Shown: positions 19,213-28,745, numbered from the stretch's first letter. The stretch is 64,000 nucleotides of DNA from Spirochaetota bacterium (GCA_003246895.1 QKCL01000036.1:143910-207909); one strand, 5' to 3'. Notes: a model not told the origin generated them from the letters alone. A program made the numbers and translations.

Positions 19213-19626
19213 TTACCTGATTTCTATTCTTTTCGGTTTCGCTTCATCGCTCTTCTCCAGAGAGATAGTCAGTATTCCGTTTTTAAGTTGTGCCGAAATT
19301 GACTCGCCCTTAACGGAATAGGGCAGGCGGAATGTCCTGCTGAAAGAACCGAATGATCTCTCCCTGCGGATGCAAGGCCTGTCTGTGCAGGTATTTTTCC
19401 GTTCGCCTGAAATTGTCAGGGTCCTGTCGTTAAGTTCTATTTTAAGATCCTCTTTTTTTATACCCGGCAGAACAGCCCTTAGGTCAAGTTTGTCATCCTT
19501 TTCAAATATATTTACATATGGAAAATCGTATGGTCTGTTTCCTGCTGAGGGTGTATCTCTGAAGAAAGTGTCAACCATATCTCTCAGTTTCAGAACATCA
19601 TCGAAAATATCAAAAGTTGTAATCAT
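19213..19626 (-). CDS. Small heat-shock protein (Hsp20 family), second of three
   Basis: 137 residues. After a short N-terminal arm (FDDVLKLRDMVDTFF), the alpha-crystallin domain runs from FPYVNIFEKDDKLDLRAVLPGI through RTLTISGERK to NGILTISLEKSDEAKPKRIEI. An insert TCTDRPCIRR with two Cys replaces the usual loop. Ribosome site GGAGG before ATG 19626. It lies between the other two hsp20 genes with 13- and 17-nt gaps, so one transcript is expected. Confidence 0.93.
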   Translation of the reverse strand: MITTFDIFDDVLKLRDMVDTFFRDTPSAGNRPYDFPYVNIFEKDDKLDLRAVLPGIKKEDLKIELNDRTLTISGERKNTCTDRPCIRRERSFGSFSRTFRLPYSVKGESISAQLKNGILTISLEKSDEAKPKRIEIR

Positions 19627-19643
19627 GGCTATTCCTCCCTGTG

Positions 19644-20102
19644 TTATTTTACTTCTATGGAAATTTTTTTTCCGGGCGCTTTTTCATCTTTCGGGATATC
19701 TATTGTGAGTACTCCCTTTTTGAAATTCGCCTTAATGTTATCTGTGCGGATTTCCTCCGGCAGTGTAACGGAACGCCTGAAAGATCCGTAGTGCCGCTCT
19801 GTATAATAGCGGTTTTTCTTCTCATCCTTTTCTTCTTTTTCCTCTTTTTTCTCACCGGATATTGTGAGAATGTTTTTTTCAAGGGTCACATTGATGTCCT
19901 TCTCCTCCATGCCCGGCAGCTCTGCCGATACCAGAAATGCCTTTTCTGTCTCTTCCACATCAATTTTCGGTATCCATTCGGATTCAAAGAGTGTTCCCGG
20001 TTTAAGTGAGAAGAAATCATCAAAAACCCTGTCCATTTCCCTGTGAAAAGAAGAAAGTGAGCGTTTGCTGTTTTCATCACGTTTTTTAATTCCCCATTTC
20101 AT
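19644..20102 (-). CDS. Small heat-shock protein (Hsp20 family), first of three
   Basis: About 152 residues from ATG 20102, chosen over the longer track ORF because AAGGAGG lies just upstream and the longer version would include the CIRCE operator. The N-terminal arm is basic; the alpha-crystallin domain spans WIPKIDVEETEKAFLVSAEL to KGVLTIDIPKDEKAPGKKI, with a Lys/Glu-rich loop (KKEEKEEKDEKKNR). It carries an ELPGMEEKDI motif typical of the family. It leads the three-gene hsp20 operon. Confidence 0.94.
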   Translation of the reverse strand: MKWGIKKRDENSKRSLSSFHREMDRVFDDFFSLKPGTLFESEWIPKIDVEETEKAFLVSAELPGMEEKDINVTLEKNILTISGEKKEEKEEKDEKKNRYYTERHYGSFRRSVTLPEEIRTDNIKANFKKGVLTIDIPKDEKAPGKKISIEVK

Positions 20103-20122
20103 GGAAAACCTCCTTAAAGTTG

Positions 20123-20149
20123 TTAGCACTTGTATTTAGTGAGTGCTAA
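20123..20149 (-). promoter_or_regulatory. CIRCE operator (HrcA site) before the hsp20 operon
   Basis: TTAGCACTT, a 9-nt spacer and GAGTGCTAA match the CIRCE consensus TTAGCACTC-N9-GAGTGCTAA with one mismatch. It lies between the start codon of the first hsp20 gene and its promoter. By established knowledge the HrcA repressor binds CIRCE and is released on heat shock; hrcA itself is not in the window. CIRCE normally controls groE and dnaK, so use on sHSP genes is less common. Confidence 0.92.
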
Positions 20150-20160
20150 TTCTATTAATA

Positions 20161-20189
20161 TAAATACTGAAAAAAATTTAAATCGTCAA
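20161..20189 (-). promoter_or_regulatory. Probable promoter of the hsp20 operon
   Basis: On the minus strand TTGACG is followed after 17 nt by TATTTA, directly upstream of the CIRCE element, the usual geometry for HrcA-repressed housekeeping promoters. The -10 is a weak match. Confidence 0.5.
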
Positions 20190-20290
20190 GATCAGACTGA
20201 AATTTTTTGAAAAAAATTTTGCTTTTTTTTGAAGGAGATTTTATAGGAAAAGCTTGAGGTAACTGAAAGTAAAAACAGGGAACTGATTTT

Positions 20291-21226
20291 TCAGAGAAAC
20301 CGGTCAACCTCTTCCATCTGTTTTTTAACAGCTTTAGATGACATCTCAAAGTCACGGGTCTCTTTTTCAGAAATTTCCGGAATGATTCTGTCTGTTACTC
20401 CTTTTTCTGAAAGTCTGGATGGAAGGCTCAGGTACGGGCCGGAGATGCCGAATTCTCCGCGGATTTCTGTGGAAACAAGTACCGGTTTACTGGAGAGACC
20501 CATTATGGCTTCAATAATTCTTGTGGCGCTGAAGGATATTGCAAAAATACTGTGCTCTCCTGCCTGGCGGATATCCCATCCGGCTCTCCGGGTTCTGTGA
20601 ATGAGGTCATTTTTCATATTGTCATCAAGTTCAGGAAAAACTTCGCAGATGGGGCTGCCTGCATATGCGGCTCTGCTCCAGAGAGGAACCATGGTTTCTC
20701 CATGTTCTCCGATAATTTCTATCCTGAACTTAGCCGGGTCTGCATTAAGGTTTTTTGCCGTGAGTGTCATGATCCGCATGGAATCAAGTTCCGTACCTGT
20801 ACTGATAATTCTCTGTGACGGAAATCCGGAAAGTTTCCATGCGCAGTAGGCCATGGCATCGGAGGGATTGGTTATATTTACAATTACCGCATCAGGATTG
20901 TTCCGGGCCAGTATTGGGATCAGGTTTCGGAATATTTCAACATTATCTTTTATTACTTCTGCGCGGGTCCCATTTTCCCTTGGCAGTGCTCCGGCAGTCA
21001 TTATTATTATCTGGAAACCGCTGCACTGTGAAGCATCTGCATGATAGATTTTTCTGTCAGGAAGTTCAGGAGAACAGTGAGAAATATCAAAGGACTTGGC
21101 CCAGGATTTCCGTTCATCCCGGTTGATCATTGCAATTTCAATATCCGGGCACCTCAAAAACAGGGAGTATGCCATTGCGGATCCAGTAGCACCGCTGCCG
21201 ATTATTGCGATTTTGAACTTTTTCAT
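20291..21226 (-). CDS. Lactate/malate dehydrogenase family enzyme, substrate unclear
   Basis: 311 residues with the LDH/MDH fold. Visible: NAD site IAIIGSGATGSAMAYSL, NITNPSDAMAY, the catalytic Asp-Arg pair in GTELDSMRI, and catalytic His in IGEHGETMVP. It should interconvert a 2-keto and a 2-hydroxy acid with NAD(H). The substrate-specificity loop is odd: LDH has Gln and MDH has Arg at the key position of the TAG...R loop, while here the loop reads TAGALPRENGTR, with Pro at that position and Arg next to it. The start follows GGGAGGTG. Single gene. I would not name it ldh or mdh. Confidence 0.85.
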   Translation of the reverse strand: MKKFKIAIIGSGATGSAMAYSLFLRCPDIEIAMINRDERKSWAKSFDISHCSPELPDRKIYHADASQCSGFQIIIMTAGALPRENGTRAEVIKDNVEIFRNLIPILARNNPDAVIVNITNPSDAMAYCAWKLSGFPSQRIISTGTELDSMRIMTLTAKNLNADPAKFRIEIIGEHGETMVPLWSRAAYAGSPICEVFPELDDNMKNDLIHRTRRAGWDIRQAGEHSIFAISFSATRIIEAIMGLSSKPVLVSTEIRGEFGISGPYLSLPSRLSEKGVTDRIIPEISEKETRDFEMSSKAVKKQMEEVDRFL

Positions 21227-21378
21227 TGCACCTCCCGATTAAATGTAATTAAGACTTATTTTTATAGTATTGTCAAGGAAAGGGGGCTGTTAAGCTGTAT
21301 TTATCGTCAGTTAAAACCGATATATTAGTGTTGGTAATTTAAAATGAACAGAGGTTATGCATTCTCGATGAGGTTATT

Positions 21379-21468
21379 ATGAAAAAGAATTTCGTTACAT
21401 TTTTGTTGAATCCGGATTTATTTATTGAAAATTTTATAATAACTCAGTACAGTAACTTTGCTGTATGA
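21379..21468 (+). CDS. Possible 29-residue peptide gene (weak)
   Basis: In the 365-nt gap before the next gene, ATG at 21379 has GAGG 5 nt upstream and opens a 29-codon frame (MKKNFVTFLLNPDLFIENFI...). The peptide is hydrophobic and starts with basic residues. Nothing else supports it; chance is quite possible. The rest of 21227-21591 shows no feature apart from an isolated TTGACA at 21493. Confidence 0.2.
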   Translation: MKKNFVTFLLNPDLFIENFIITQYSNFAV

Positions 21469-21591
21469 AAGTGCTATCCGCAATTCAATTTCTTGACAGG
21501 TCATAATTTAGAACAGGCAGTATTTCTTTTTTTTTGAGCATAACCACGGGCAGTGTCTAAGATCTGCTTTTATGTCAATGGGGGTGTGTTG

Positions 21592-22149
21592 ATGAGAGAA
21601 GTAGTCTATATTTTCATGTTTCTCATAGCAGTTTACCTGACTGTTCCGGATCGGCTCTGGAGCCTGAACGTGAGAGAAAGATTTCATTATGAGCCGCTTC
21701 TGGTTCCTGACTGCAATCCTGAAGCTGTTCTTGACAGGCTCATGTCTCTGGTGATAGGGCCTGTGACAGTAAAAACATTTCTTGTTCCTGTTACCATATA
21801 TTTTGAGGATTCATCCCGTCAGAGAATTTCCAAATCTGTTCTCGGATTCGGCGGATTCAGGGGATTGTCCCGGATAAAGCTTGACCTGAGGTATGGTATG
21901 GATGAAGTTTCAATGATTAAAAGACTTCAGTCCATTGACCGGAGAAGTATAAAAAAATGCACTGTCTGGGTTGAAGGTTTCTGGGGAGATCCTGCAGAAG
22001 AATATTCCGTCCAGTCGCTTCATGAAGTGCCCCTGAATGAAAGACTCAAGAGACAATGGGTGTTTACCGTTATGTCAATTTACGGGGAATGCCCGGTTGA
22101 AAGAACCGGTAACAGTGTAGATATTATTTATATACGAAAATCACTATAG
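21592..22149 (+). CDS. Unknown exported or membrane-anchored protein
   Basis: 185 residues from ATG 21592, preferred because GGGGGTG precedes it; the track start at 21553 is a GTG without ribosome site. The N-terminus (VVYIFMFLIAVYLTVPDRLWS) is a signal sequence or anchor with no lipobox. The rest is soluble and rich in Arg/Glu, with a run of beta-like segments (PVTVKTFLVPVTIYFEDSS, KCTVWVEGFWG). I do not recognise a family. It stands alone; no gene is seen from 22150 to 22424. Confidence 0.65.
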   Translation: MREVVYIFMFLIAVYLTVPDRLWSLNVRERFHYEPLLVPDCNPEAVLDRLMSLVIGPVTVKTFLVPVTIYFEDSSRQRISKSVLGFGGFRGLSRIKLDLRYGMDEVSMIKRLQSIDRRSIKKCTVWVEGFWGDPAEEYSVQSLHEVPLNERLKRQWVFTVMSIYGECPVERTGNSVDIIYIRKSL

Positions 22150-22424
22150 CGTCTTTTTAATATTGGTCATGACTTATTTAAAGCCATATGCAGATAGTTC
22201 TGATCGTGTAATAGGTTTTTTGAGTTTTAGTTTAAAAGCTGATAAATCTATTTAATATGAAAAACTATCTTTTGGGAAAGTGTTTTTTTACGGGATATTC
22301 TCCGAGTGCTATGTTCAATTTTTTAATCAAGTCATCTGTTATTCCAACGCCGCTAAGAGTGTATACACAATTGAAACATGGATTGTCCCTGTTTTGATTA
22401 ACTTATAAAAAAGTATACTGGAAT

Positions 22425-23207
22425 CTATTTTTTTGCAAATAGGTTTATTCTTCTGAATGTCTCAAAACATCTGCCGTCTGCTCCTCTTGTAAGTTTTATC
22501 ATATCCTCGATTACATCTTTTCTGAACTCTGATTTTACATCTTCGTCATTAATTACGCTTAGGAATGGAACTATGGATGGCTGATCGATCCAGCGGATCA
22601 TCTCCTCTTCATTGGCAAAGTATCTGTCCGCATTTTCCTTCCAGATGCGGAATTCGTTGAAGTCTTCATCCGAGAGAAGAAGCCTGTACTCCTCTTCAGA
22701 GGGCATATACCATGGCCAAAGGAAATTTTCAAAGAACGGACGGTAGGTGCCGCTCTTCATGGCTGCTTTCACTGTACTGTAGAAGTTTGAGCAGTTGCCG
22801 TGGCCAGCGAAGTTAAAGCGTAGAACACCTCCTTCTTTCAGTGCCTTGCGGCAGTTGTTCATGAGTTTTCTGTGGTCCTTTACCCAGTGCAGTGCGGCAT
22901 TTGAAATTATCAGGTCAAATTCTCCTTCAAAATTCATGTCATCAATATCCATAACTCTGTATTCAAGTCCCGGAACGGCAAAATCCATTGCCTTTGATAT
23001 CATGCCCTGTGATGCATCAATGCCCATTACAAATCCATCAGATGCAGTATCCTTTATCATTCTTGTTATCATCCCGTCGCCGCATCCCAGATCAAGTATG
23101 CGGTCATCTTTTTGAATGCTGAGTTCACCGATAAGTTTGAGGCCCCATTCTTTCTGATGCTTTGATGCCTTTAAATAAAGATCTCCGTCAAAATCAAAGT
23201 TTTTCAT
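22425..23207 (-). CDS. Class I SAM methyltransferase, trans-aconitate-methyltransferase-like
   Basis: 260 residues. Motif I is ILDLGCGDGMI, the acidic post-II residue is in VMGIDASQGM, and SNAALHWVKDH matches the hallmark SNA.LHW of trans-aconitate methyltransferase (Tam) and its relatives, including BioC-like enzymes. The C-terminal half (FENFLWPWYMPSEEEY) matches the Tam-type cap. It should methylate a carboxylate of a small acid. Start follows CGGGAGG. Single gene. Exact substrate is an inference. Confidence 0.82.
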   Translation of the reverse strand: MKNFDFDGDLYLKASKHQKEWGLKLIGELSIQKDDRILDLGCGDGMITRMIKDTASDGFVMGIDASQGMISKAMDFAVPGLEYRVMDIDDMNFEGEFDLIISNAALHWVKDHRKLMNNCRKALKEGGVLRFNFAGHGNCSNFYSTVKAAMKSGTYRPFFENFLWPWYMPSEEEYRLLLSDEDFNEFRIWKENADRYFANEEEMIRWIDQPSIVPFLSVINDEDVKSEFRKDVIEDMIKLTRGADGRCFETFRRINLFAKK

Positions 23208-23400
23208 TGACCTGCCTCCCGATTGATATGTTCAGAGTACAATCTTATAACAGAGATTAAGTGATGTTTTTGAGAATTTAATCAAGATTTTTTCGAATCA
23301 TTTATGGATTTGATTTGTTCATGTGAAAAAAGTTGTCAAGGTGTGCCGCACAAGTAAGTGCAGTTTCCATGAGATGCTGTTTTTGGAAGTTCAACTGTAC

Positions 23401-25134
23401 TTATTTTTCAAGATCATGGTAGAGTTTTTTTTCGCAGCTTGGGCAGAGCCCGTGACTTATCTGTGTTGCTGTGTTTTCTTCCATGTATTCCTCAAGGGAT
23501 CTCCATGTTCCGGATTCGTCACGAATTTTTTTGCAGGAGGAACACATTGGGAGTATATTCTGCAGTGTCATGATTTTTCTTTCAGATTCCTTCTGTGAGG
23601 TGAGGTCTCTTATGGCAGTAACCCTAATCCTTTCATTTTTGTATTCGAAAACTCTTGCACTTACTTCTATGGCGAATGATGTTCCGTTTTTTTTCAGGCC
23701 CATGGCCTCATAGGATCCTTCAACTCCCTCCTGAATTTTTTCATTCACGGTGTTCCTGTGTGACATGTCTATGAATTCAATGACTTTCAGGCCCATGAGT
23801 TCGGCAAGGTCATAACCGAACATGATGCATGCCCTGTTGTTTGCATCAACAATTCTGCCGTCTTTGATCAGAAATATCCCTTCAAGTGCTGCATCGGAGA
23901 GTGATCTGTATCTTTCATGGCTGAGAGTAAGTTCCTCATTCGCCCTGGATAGCTCCCATGTCCTTTCTTCAACTTTTTTTTCAAGGTGCTGACGTTCAAT
24001 ATCAAGTTCATGGAAGGCTTTTCTTTTAAGTCTCAGTGCCCTGTTAAGGGCGGCAACTAGTAATATCAGTATTGTCATTGCTGCAAAAACAGATAGTATT
24101 CCCCATCTGTGTGTACTCAGAATATTTTCCGGCCTGTTTATTATTAATGCATTGGAAGGAATTTTTCCGGTGTTGATGTTCCATTTTTTCAGGCTCCTCC
24201 AGTCGTAGACTTCCCTCATCGCAGTAATGTTTTCAACTGAACCTTTTGTTTGATTTGAAAGAATAATTATTCCGATCTGTCTGCCGATTTCGTTCAGGCT
24301 CAGAAGATATCCTCCGGTAATTCCGCTTCCCATTAGGCTCTCCCAGAATGAGAAAACCGGGATTTTAGACTTTTGCGTCAGTATCGCGGCCACTTCAAAG
24401 GGGGTTTGGGGAGTGCCCTTGCCGTCGGAAAACATGAGCAGGTAGAATGCAGCACTGTTCTTTTTTGCAGGAGAGGATAGAATTTCAGTAATTTCATCGA
24501 TGGTCTTATCAATAATATATATTATTTCCTTTCCCGGGGCGACTGATTTTATTGACTCCTCAAACCGTTCAATTCTCTCTCTTGCGTTATCGGAATCTGT
24601 AGTTCCGATAAGATAGAAGAGATCAGGGTTATGCAACCGTATAACTCTTTCGATGGTGCCCTGATAATCCATCTTAATTCCGATTTCTGTTTCTTTGCCG
24701 GGGGAAATGTTTTTAGGAGAGTGTATTCCCGGTTCAATGTATATGCGATGAGCATCTGGAAATATGTCTCCATGACTTTTGAAAAAACTATCCGCCACAG
24801 GGGCCCACAAGATGATATAGTCAAGTTTTATGCCTTTGTATTTTTTCCCGAGGTAGTTTTTGAAGCACTGTCTGATGTTTTTGTCGGGTATTTTCGGGGA
24901 CTCCATGAACTCAAAGTATATTTCATACTTTTTGTTCCCAGAATTCAGTTCAGTCTTAAGCCCTTTCTCAAACTGAACTTGTGCCGGGAGGTCCTTTGTA
25001 AAGGATGATACAAAGAGAATGCTGATGTTTTTTTTCAGGCGAACTTTATGTTCAGAATGTTGTGCAGCCCCGGCCGGGTGTACGTTTAAAAGCAGGGAAA
25101 AAGCAAACAGAGACAATATCAGACGAAATACCAT
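23401..25134 (-). CDS. Periplasmic-binding-type sensor with PAS and a C-terminal double-CxxC tail
   Basis: 577 residues. Signal peptide (MVFRLILSLFAFSLLLNVHPAGAA), then a periplasmic ABC-substrate-binding-like domain (about 30-330: NISILFVSSFTKDLPAQVQF, GSGITGGYLL), a membrane helix (about 345-368), a coiled coil (LDIERQHLEKKVEERTWELS), and a PAS domain (about 405-520). The protein ends with LPMCSSCKKIRD...W...SHGLCPSCEKKLY. It has no kinase, cyclase or DNA-binding domain, so the Cys tail may be the output or a partner-binding part. The same tail occurs at 35.0 kb. RBS GAGGA at 5 nt. Divergent from the kinase gene at 25351. Confidence 0.85.
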   Translation of the reverse strand: MVFRLILSLFAFSLLLNVHPAGAAQHSEHKVRLKKNISILFVSSFTKDLPAQVQFEKGLKTELNSGNKKYEIYFEFMESPKIPDKNIRQCFKNYLGKKYKGIKLDYIILWAPVADSFFKSHGDIFPDAHRIYIEPGIHSPKNISPGKETEIGIKMDYQGTIERVIRLHNPDLFYLIGTTDSDNARERIERFEESIKSVAPGKEIIYIIDKTIDEITEILSSPAKKNSAAFYLLMFSDGKGTPQTPFEVAAILTQKSKIPVFSFWESLMGSGITGGYLLSLNEIGRQIGIIILSNQTKGSVENITAMREVYDWRSLKKWNINTGKIPSNALIINRPENILSTHRWGILSVFAAMTILILLVAALNRALRLKRKAFHELDIERQHLEKKVEERTWELSRANEELTLSHERYRSLSDAALEGIFLIKDGRIVDANNRACIMFGYDLAELMGLKVIEFIDMSHRNTVNEKIQEGVEGSYEAMGLKKNGTSFAIEVSARVFEYKNERIRVTAIRDLTSQKESERKIMTLQNILPMCSSCKKIRDESGTWRSLEEYMEENTATQISHGLCPSCEKKLYHDLEK

Positions 25135-25202
25135 AATATCCTCTTTTATATAGAGTAATAAAGATAATCTTTCAGGGCAATATTATTTTCTGTTTTTCAG
25201 GT

Positions 25203-25246
25203 GAATCAGATTATATAACATAAATATGCGTCTACAAATCTGATTC
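25203..25246. repeat. Inverted repeat between divergent sensor genes
   Basis: GAATCAGATT and AATCTGATTC are exact 10-bp reverse complements 24 nt apart, in the 216-nt gap between the two divergent sensor genes. It could be a regulator site or a chance palindrome. No clear promoter was picked in this AT-rich gap. Confidence 0.35.
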
Positions 25247-25350
25247 CTGCATGCCAGTTAAATGATATTCATTCCCTTTAATTTTTGACATTGCAGCTCA
25301 ATTGATATTATTTTATAAACTGAGTATATAGTTTATTGTGGGGTAAATGC

Positions 25351-27657
25351 ATGTCCATAAAAAACGGTCCCCAGAGCGGCGATAAATTTCCATTCGGCGG
25401 GACTATGAAGAATTTTTTTAATGAAGAACCTGTCAGGGGTATTGCGGATGGTTCAGGATATGTGTTCTTTGTGAAGGATTCGGGTTCCAGGTATCTGTTT
25501 GTAAACAGAATGTGGGAAGAACTCACAACGATAGATTTTCCCACGGCATTGGGCAAAGAAGATTATGAACTTTTCTCCTCGGAAGCGATTAATCCGTTGA
25601 GTTTTGAAAAGAAATCCTATATCCGCGATGGCCTTATAGAGGAATGGGAGACACTAATTGATACTCCCCAGGGGGAACGGATCTATAAAGTAAAGAAATT
25701 TCCTCTTATGGAAGGAGAAGATCCTTCTGCTTTCTGTTTTGTAATGTCAGATATAACAGACCTTAGAAGTGAAATATCGTTTCTGCAGATGATCATTTCC
25801 AATACCAGTGATGTTATTTTGGTTATTGATGAGAATGAACTGAATCATTATATAAGCCCCAATATAGAAAATATTTTTGGATGGAACCCCGTTGAGCTTC
25901 TCGGAAGATGTTTCTGGGAGAAAATATATTCTGATGACATTCAGAGGGCAAGGGAGTTTCATTCTGAGCTTTCCAGAAATCCGGGGGTATTGAGATCATT
26001 TGAATGCAGGTACATGATAAAAAGTGGTGACTATAAGTGGATTGAATTCAGGGGCAAGTATATGCTGCTGGACAATTATTCGAAAGGGGTAATTGGAAAT
26101 TTTCATGATATAACAGCAAGAAAACAGACTGAGGAGTCCCTCATTGAGAGTGAAGAGCGTTTTAAAATTCTCCATAATGCATCTTTCGGCGGAATTGCCA
26201 TACATGACAAGGGGGTTATTCTCGACTGCAACATGGGGCTCTCTGAAATTTCAGGATTTTCAATTGATGAACTTGTGGGCATGGATGGACTTCTCCTTAT
26301 AACAGAAGGCTCCCGGGATAAGGTAATGGGGAATATTCTAAGGGGATATGAAGAACCCTACGAGGCATACGGTATCAGAAAAAATGGAGAGGAGTATCCA
26401 TTAAGGCTTGAGGCGAAGAATATCCCCTATAAGGGAAAACAAATCAGAGTCGTGGAGTTCCGGGATATAACCCAGCAGAAAACCGCCGAGGATGAGCGCA
26501 ATAAACTGCAGGATCAGCTCGTGCAGTCACAGAAAATGGAAGCCATAGGAAGGCTCGCAGGCGGAGTAGCCCATGATTTCAATAATATGCTGGGAGTTAT
26601 TATAGGTTTTTCAGAACTTGCACTGGCAAAGGTTGATGAGAATGGTCCCGTTACAGGTTATCTGCATGAGATTTTTAACGCTGCACACAGATCAATGGAG
26701 ATAACAAGACAGCTCCTTGCCTTCGCAAGAAGACAGACCGTGGCTCCGGCCATACTGGATTTCAATGAAACCATTGAAAGTATGCTGAAAATGCTTCAGA
26801 GGCTTATAGGGGAAGATGTTCTGCTTAAGTGGAAGCCCGGTGAAAATCTGTGGAATGTGAGCATCGACCCTTCCCAGGTGAACCAGATACTTGCAAATCT
26901 AAGTGTCAATGCAAGAGATGCCATTGCAGATACGGGTACTGTTACAATATCTACAGAGAACGTAGTCCTTGAACAGGAATATGACTATGGAGACGGCAGC
27001 ATATCTCCGGGTGAATATGTTCTCCTTGTTTTTGAAGACACAGGATCGGGTATGGCCGAAGATGTTCTTGCAAATATTTTTGAACCGTTTTTTACAACCA
27101 AGGGCCAGAATAGAGGAACCGGTCTCGGTCTTGCTACTGTATATGGAATAATAAAGCAGAACAATGGGCACATTTATGGAAGGAGCAGTCCTGGAGAGGG
27201 TGCCTTATTCTATGTATATTTTCCGGCATTTAAAAATACGAAATCACTTCAGAAACAGACTGGGGATTTCCTGACACCCCATGCGGAAGGTAATGAAACT
27301 GTGCTTCTGGTAGAGGATGAAGCAGCAATGCTCCTGATGACCACTACCATGCTTCAGGAACTGGGGTATACGGTTGTCACTGCAGATAAACCTGAACAGG
27401 CAATTGAAATTGCCGGGAAAATGAAAGGCATGATTAATCTGCTTATTACTGATGTCATAATGCCAGGCATGAACGGCAGAGTGCTGGCAGAGAAGATGCG
27501 TGATGTTTGTCCTGAAATAAAGGTGCTTTTCATGTCGGGATACACGGCAGATGTGATCGGACATCATGGTGTGCTTGATGATGGGGTGCAGTTTGTTCAG
27601 AAACCGTTTTCACGGCAGCATCTGGCTGTGAAGGTGAGGGAAGCGCTTACGCAGTGA
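25351..27657 (+). CDS. Cytoplasmic hybrid histidine kinase (three PAS-HisKA-HATPase-REC)
   Basis: 768 residues from ATG 25351 (GGGGTAAATGC upstream; the track GTG at 25336 has no ribosome site). There is no signal peptide or membrane helix. Three PAS modules (about 25-130, 135-265, 275-385) precede HisKA with [13 protein letters not shown] (phospho-His about H408), HATPase with NARDAI, DTGSGM and NRGTGLGLA, and a receiver with [11 protein letters not shown] (phospho-Asp about D701). With three PAS domains it probably senses redox, a ligand or a cofactor in the cytoplasm. It is divergent from the periplasmic-binding-type sensor, which may feed the same pathway. No response regulator adjacent. 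Confidence 0.9.
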   Translation: MSIKNGPQSGDKFPFGGTMKNFFNEEPVRGIADGSGYVFFVKDSGSRYLFVNRMWEELTTIDFPTALGKEDYELFSSEAINPLSFEKKSYIRDGLIEEWETLIDTPQGERIYKVKKFPLMEGEDPSAFCFVMSDITDLRSEISFLQMIISNTSDVILVIDENELNHYISPNIENIFGWNPVELLGRCFWEKIYSDDIQRAREFHSELSRNPGVLRSFECRYMIKSGDYKWIEFRGKYMLLDNYSKGVIGNFHDITARKQTEESLIESEERFKILHNASFGGIAIHDKGVILDCNMGLSEISGFSIDELVGMDGLLLITEGSRDKVMGNILRGYEEPYEAYGIRKNGEEYPLRLEAKNIPYKGKQIRVVEFRDITQQKTAEDERNKLQDQLVQSQKMEAIGRLAGGVAHDFNNMLGVIIGFSELALAKVDENGPVTGYLHEIFNAAHRSMEITRQLLAFARRQTVAPAILDFNETIESMLKMLQRLIGEDVLLKWKPGENLWNVSIDPSQVNQILANLSVNARDAIADTGTVTISTENVVLEQEYDYGDGSISPGEYVLLVFEDTGSGMAEDVLANIFEPFFTTKGQNRGTGLGLATVYGIIKQNNGHIYGRSSPGEGALFYVYFPAFKNTKSLQKQTGDFLTPHAEGNETVLLVEDEAAMLLMTTTMLQELGYTVVTADKPEQAIEIAGKMKGMINLLITDVIMPGMNGRVLAEKMRDVCPEIKVLFMSGYTADVIGHHGVLDDGVQFVQKPFSRQHLAVKVREALTQ

Positions 27658-27866
27658 AAACTGGTTGGTTGTTTTAACACTGGAAGGTTGGATTTTTTTT
27701 GGCAGCAGGTTATCTTCGATATGGTGGTATTATCTGTGAATAAGTATTTTATAGTTTAGTATCAGACATCTGCATGGTTCTGTCTGGGAAGGTGCGGTTT
27801 TCGGTTCGGAAAATCTGCACTTTTTATATGAGTATTTACCTGAATAACGTATTTTGAGGATGGCGT

Positions 27867-28580
27867 ATGGTATGCCGGATGATTTTGTTGCTGTTCATGA
27901 TTTTTGGATGTTCATCCGCTCAGAAAGAATCGGTAGTGCAGAGCAGTGTCCCCGTGTGTTTTACTCCCTGGCTTGGACTTGTCGAGCGTGAGTATGACAA
28001 TGCTAAAAGAATAAAGAGATATGATTTAAGTTTTGGGAAGATATTCGATTCGGGTCATTTGAATGCAGTGTATTTTTACAAATATAAAAATAGAAGGTTC
28101 TATGCGCAGGGGTTTCTTGCTTATGACCGTTATTTTTCGGACAGAAGCAGCAGGTGGGGCAAGATCAGTGCGAAGATAATCAATCTGAAAAACGAAGACG
28201 CTCGCATTGTCATTGAGTCTTTCATGGATGTGCCGGAGATAGCTTCTAAAATAAACAGGGCACTGAAGGAATCTGTGAGTCTGGCGGAAAGAGTCAGGCC
28301 TTCAATCCGTCTCAACCGTTTGAAAAAGAGTAATTATTTTCATGAATTTGATGAAAGATACATTAAGGATAAAGATCTGGATTTATCACCATATGAAAGT
28401 AGTCAGGAAGTTGTTGCGATTGATATGAATGCCATGATGGCCGGGATTAGTGCCGGCAGCTTTACTGTCTACGATGTTCCAATTGCATGCAGACGCCTTG
28501 AAGTGTTTGTTGTTTATGACCTTGCCAAAATGAAGCCAGTTGAGATTCAGGTGATTCAGTCAGGAGAGTACAGGGGCTGA
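27867..28580 (+). CDS. Unknown lipoprotein
   Basis: 237 residues. The start MVCRMILLLFMIFGCSSAQ has a short hydrophobic core and lipobox IFGC, so it is a lipoprotein with about 222 residues outside. AGGA lies ten nt before ATG. The mature part has aromatic-rich beta-like strands (NAVYFYKYKNRRFYAQGF) and a C-terminal part VAIDMNAMMAGISAGSFTVY. No family recognised; no close operon partner. Confidence 0.7.
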   Translation: MVCRMILLLFMIFGCSSAQKESVVQSSVPVCFTPWLGLVEREYDNAKRIKRYDLSFGKIFDSGHLNAVYFYKYKNRRFYAQGFLAYDRYFSDRSSRWGKISAKIINLKNEDARIVIESFMDVPEIASKINRALKESVSLAERVRPSIRLNRLKKSNYFHEFDERYIKDKDLDLSPYESSQEVVAIDMNAMMAGISAGSFTVYDVPIACRRLEVFVVYDLAKMKPVEIQVIQSGEYRG

Positions 28581-28698
28581 CTGTTTTCTGCTGATGTGCA
28601 GAATTTCGGTGTTTTATAAATCTTCTTCAATATTAATTTCTACTCAGTTGTCTGAATGTATGGAGATTCTGGAACAAAGGAAAATCTATTTATTGGCA

Positions 28699-28745
28699 GA
28701 GTATTGCGGTCTGAATTTTTATGCAAAAGCCATACCGCAATACTC
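28699..28745. repeat. 12-bp inverted repeat between convergent lipoprotein genes
   Basis: GAGTATTGCGGT and ACCGCAATACTC are exact reverse complements around a 23-nt spacer, in the gap between two convergent genes. It may serve as a terminator or RNA 3' structure for one or both; there is no good T-run. Confidence 0.4.
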
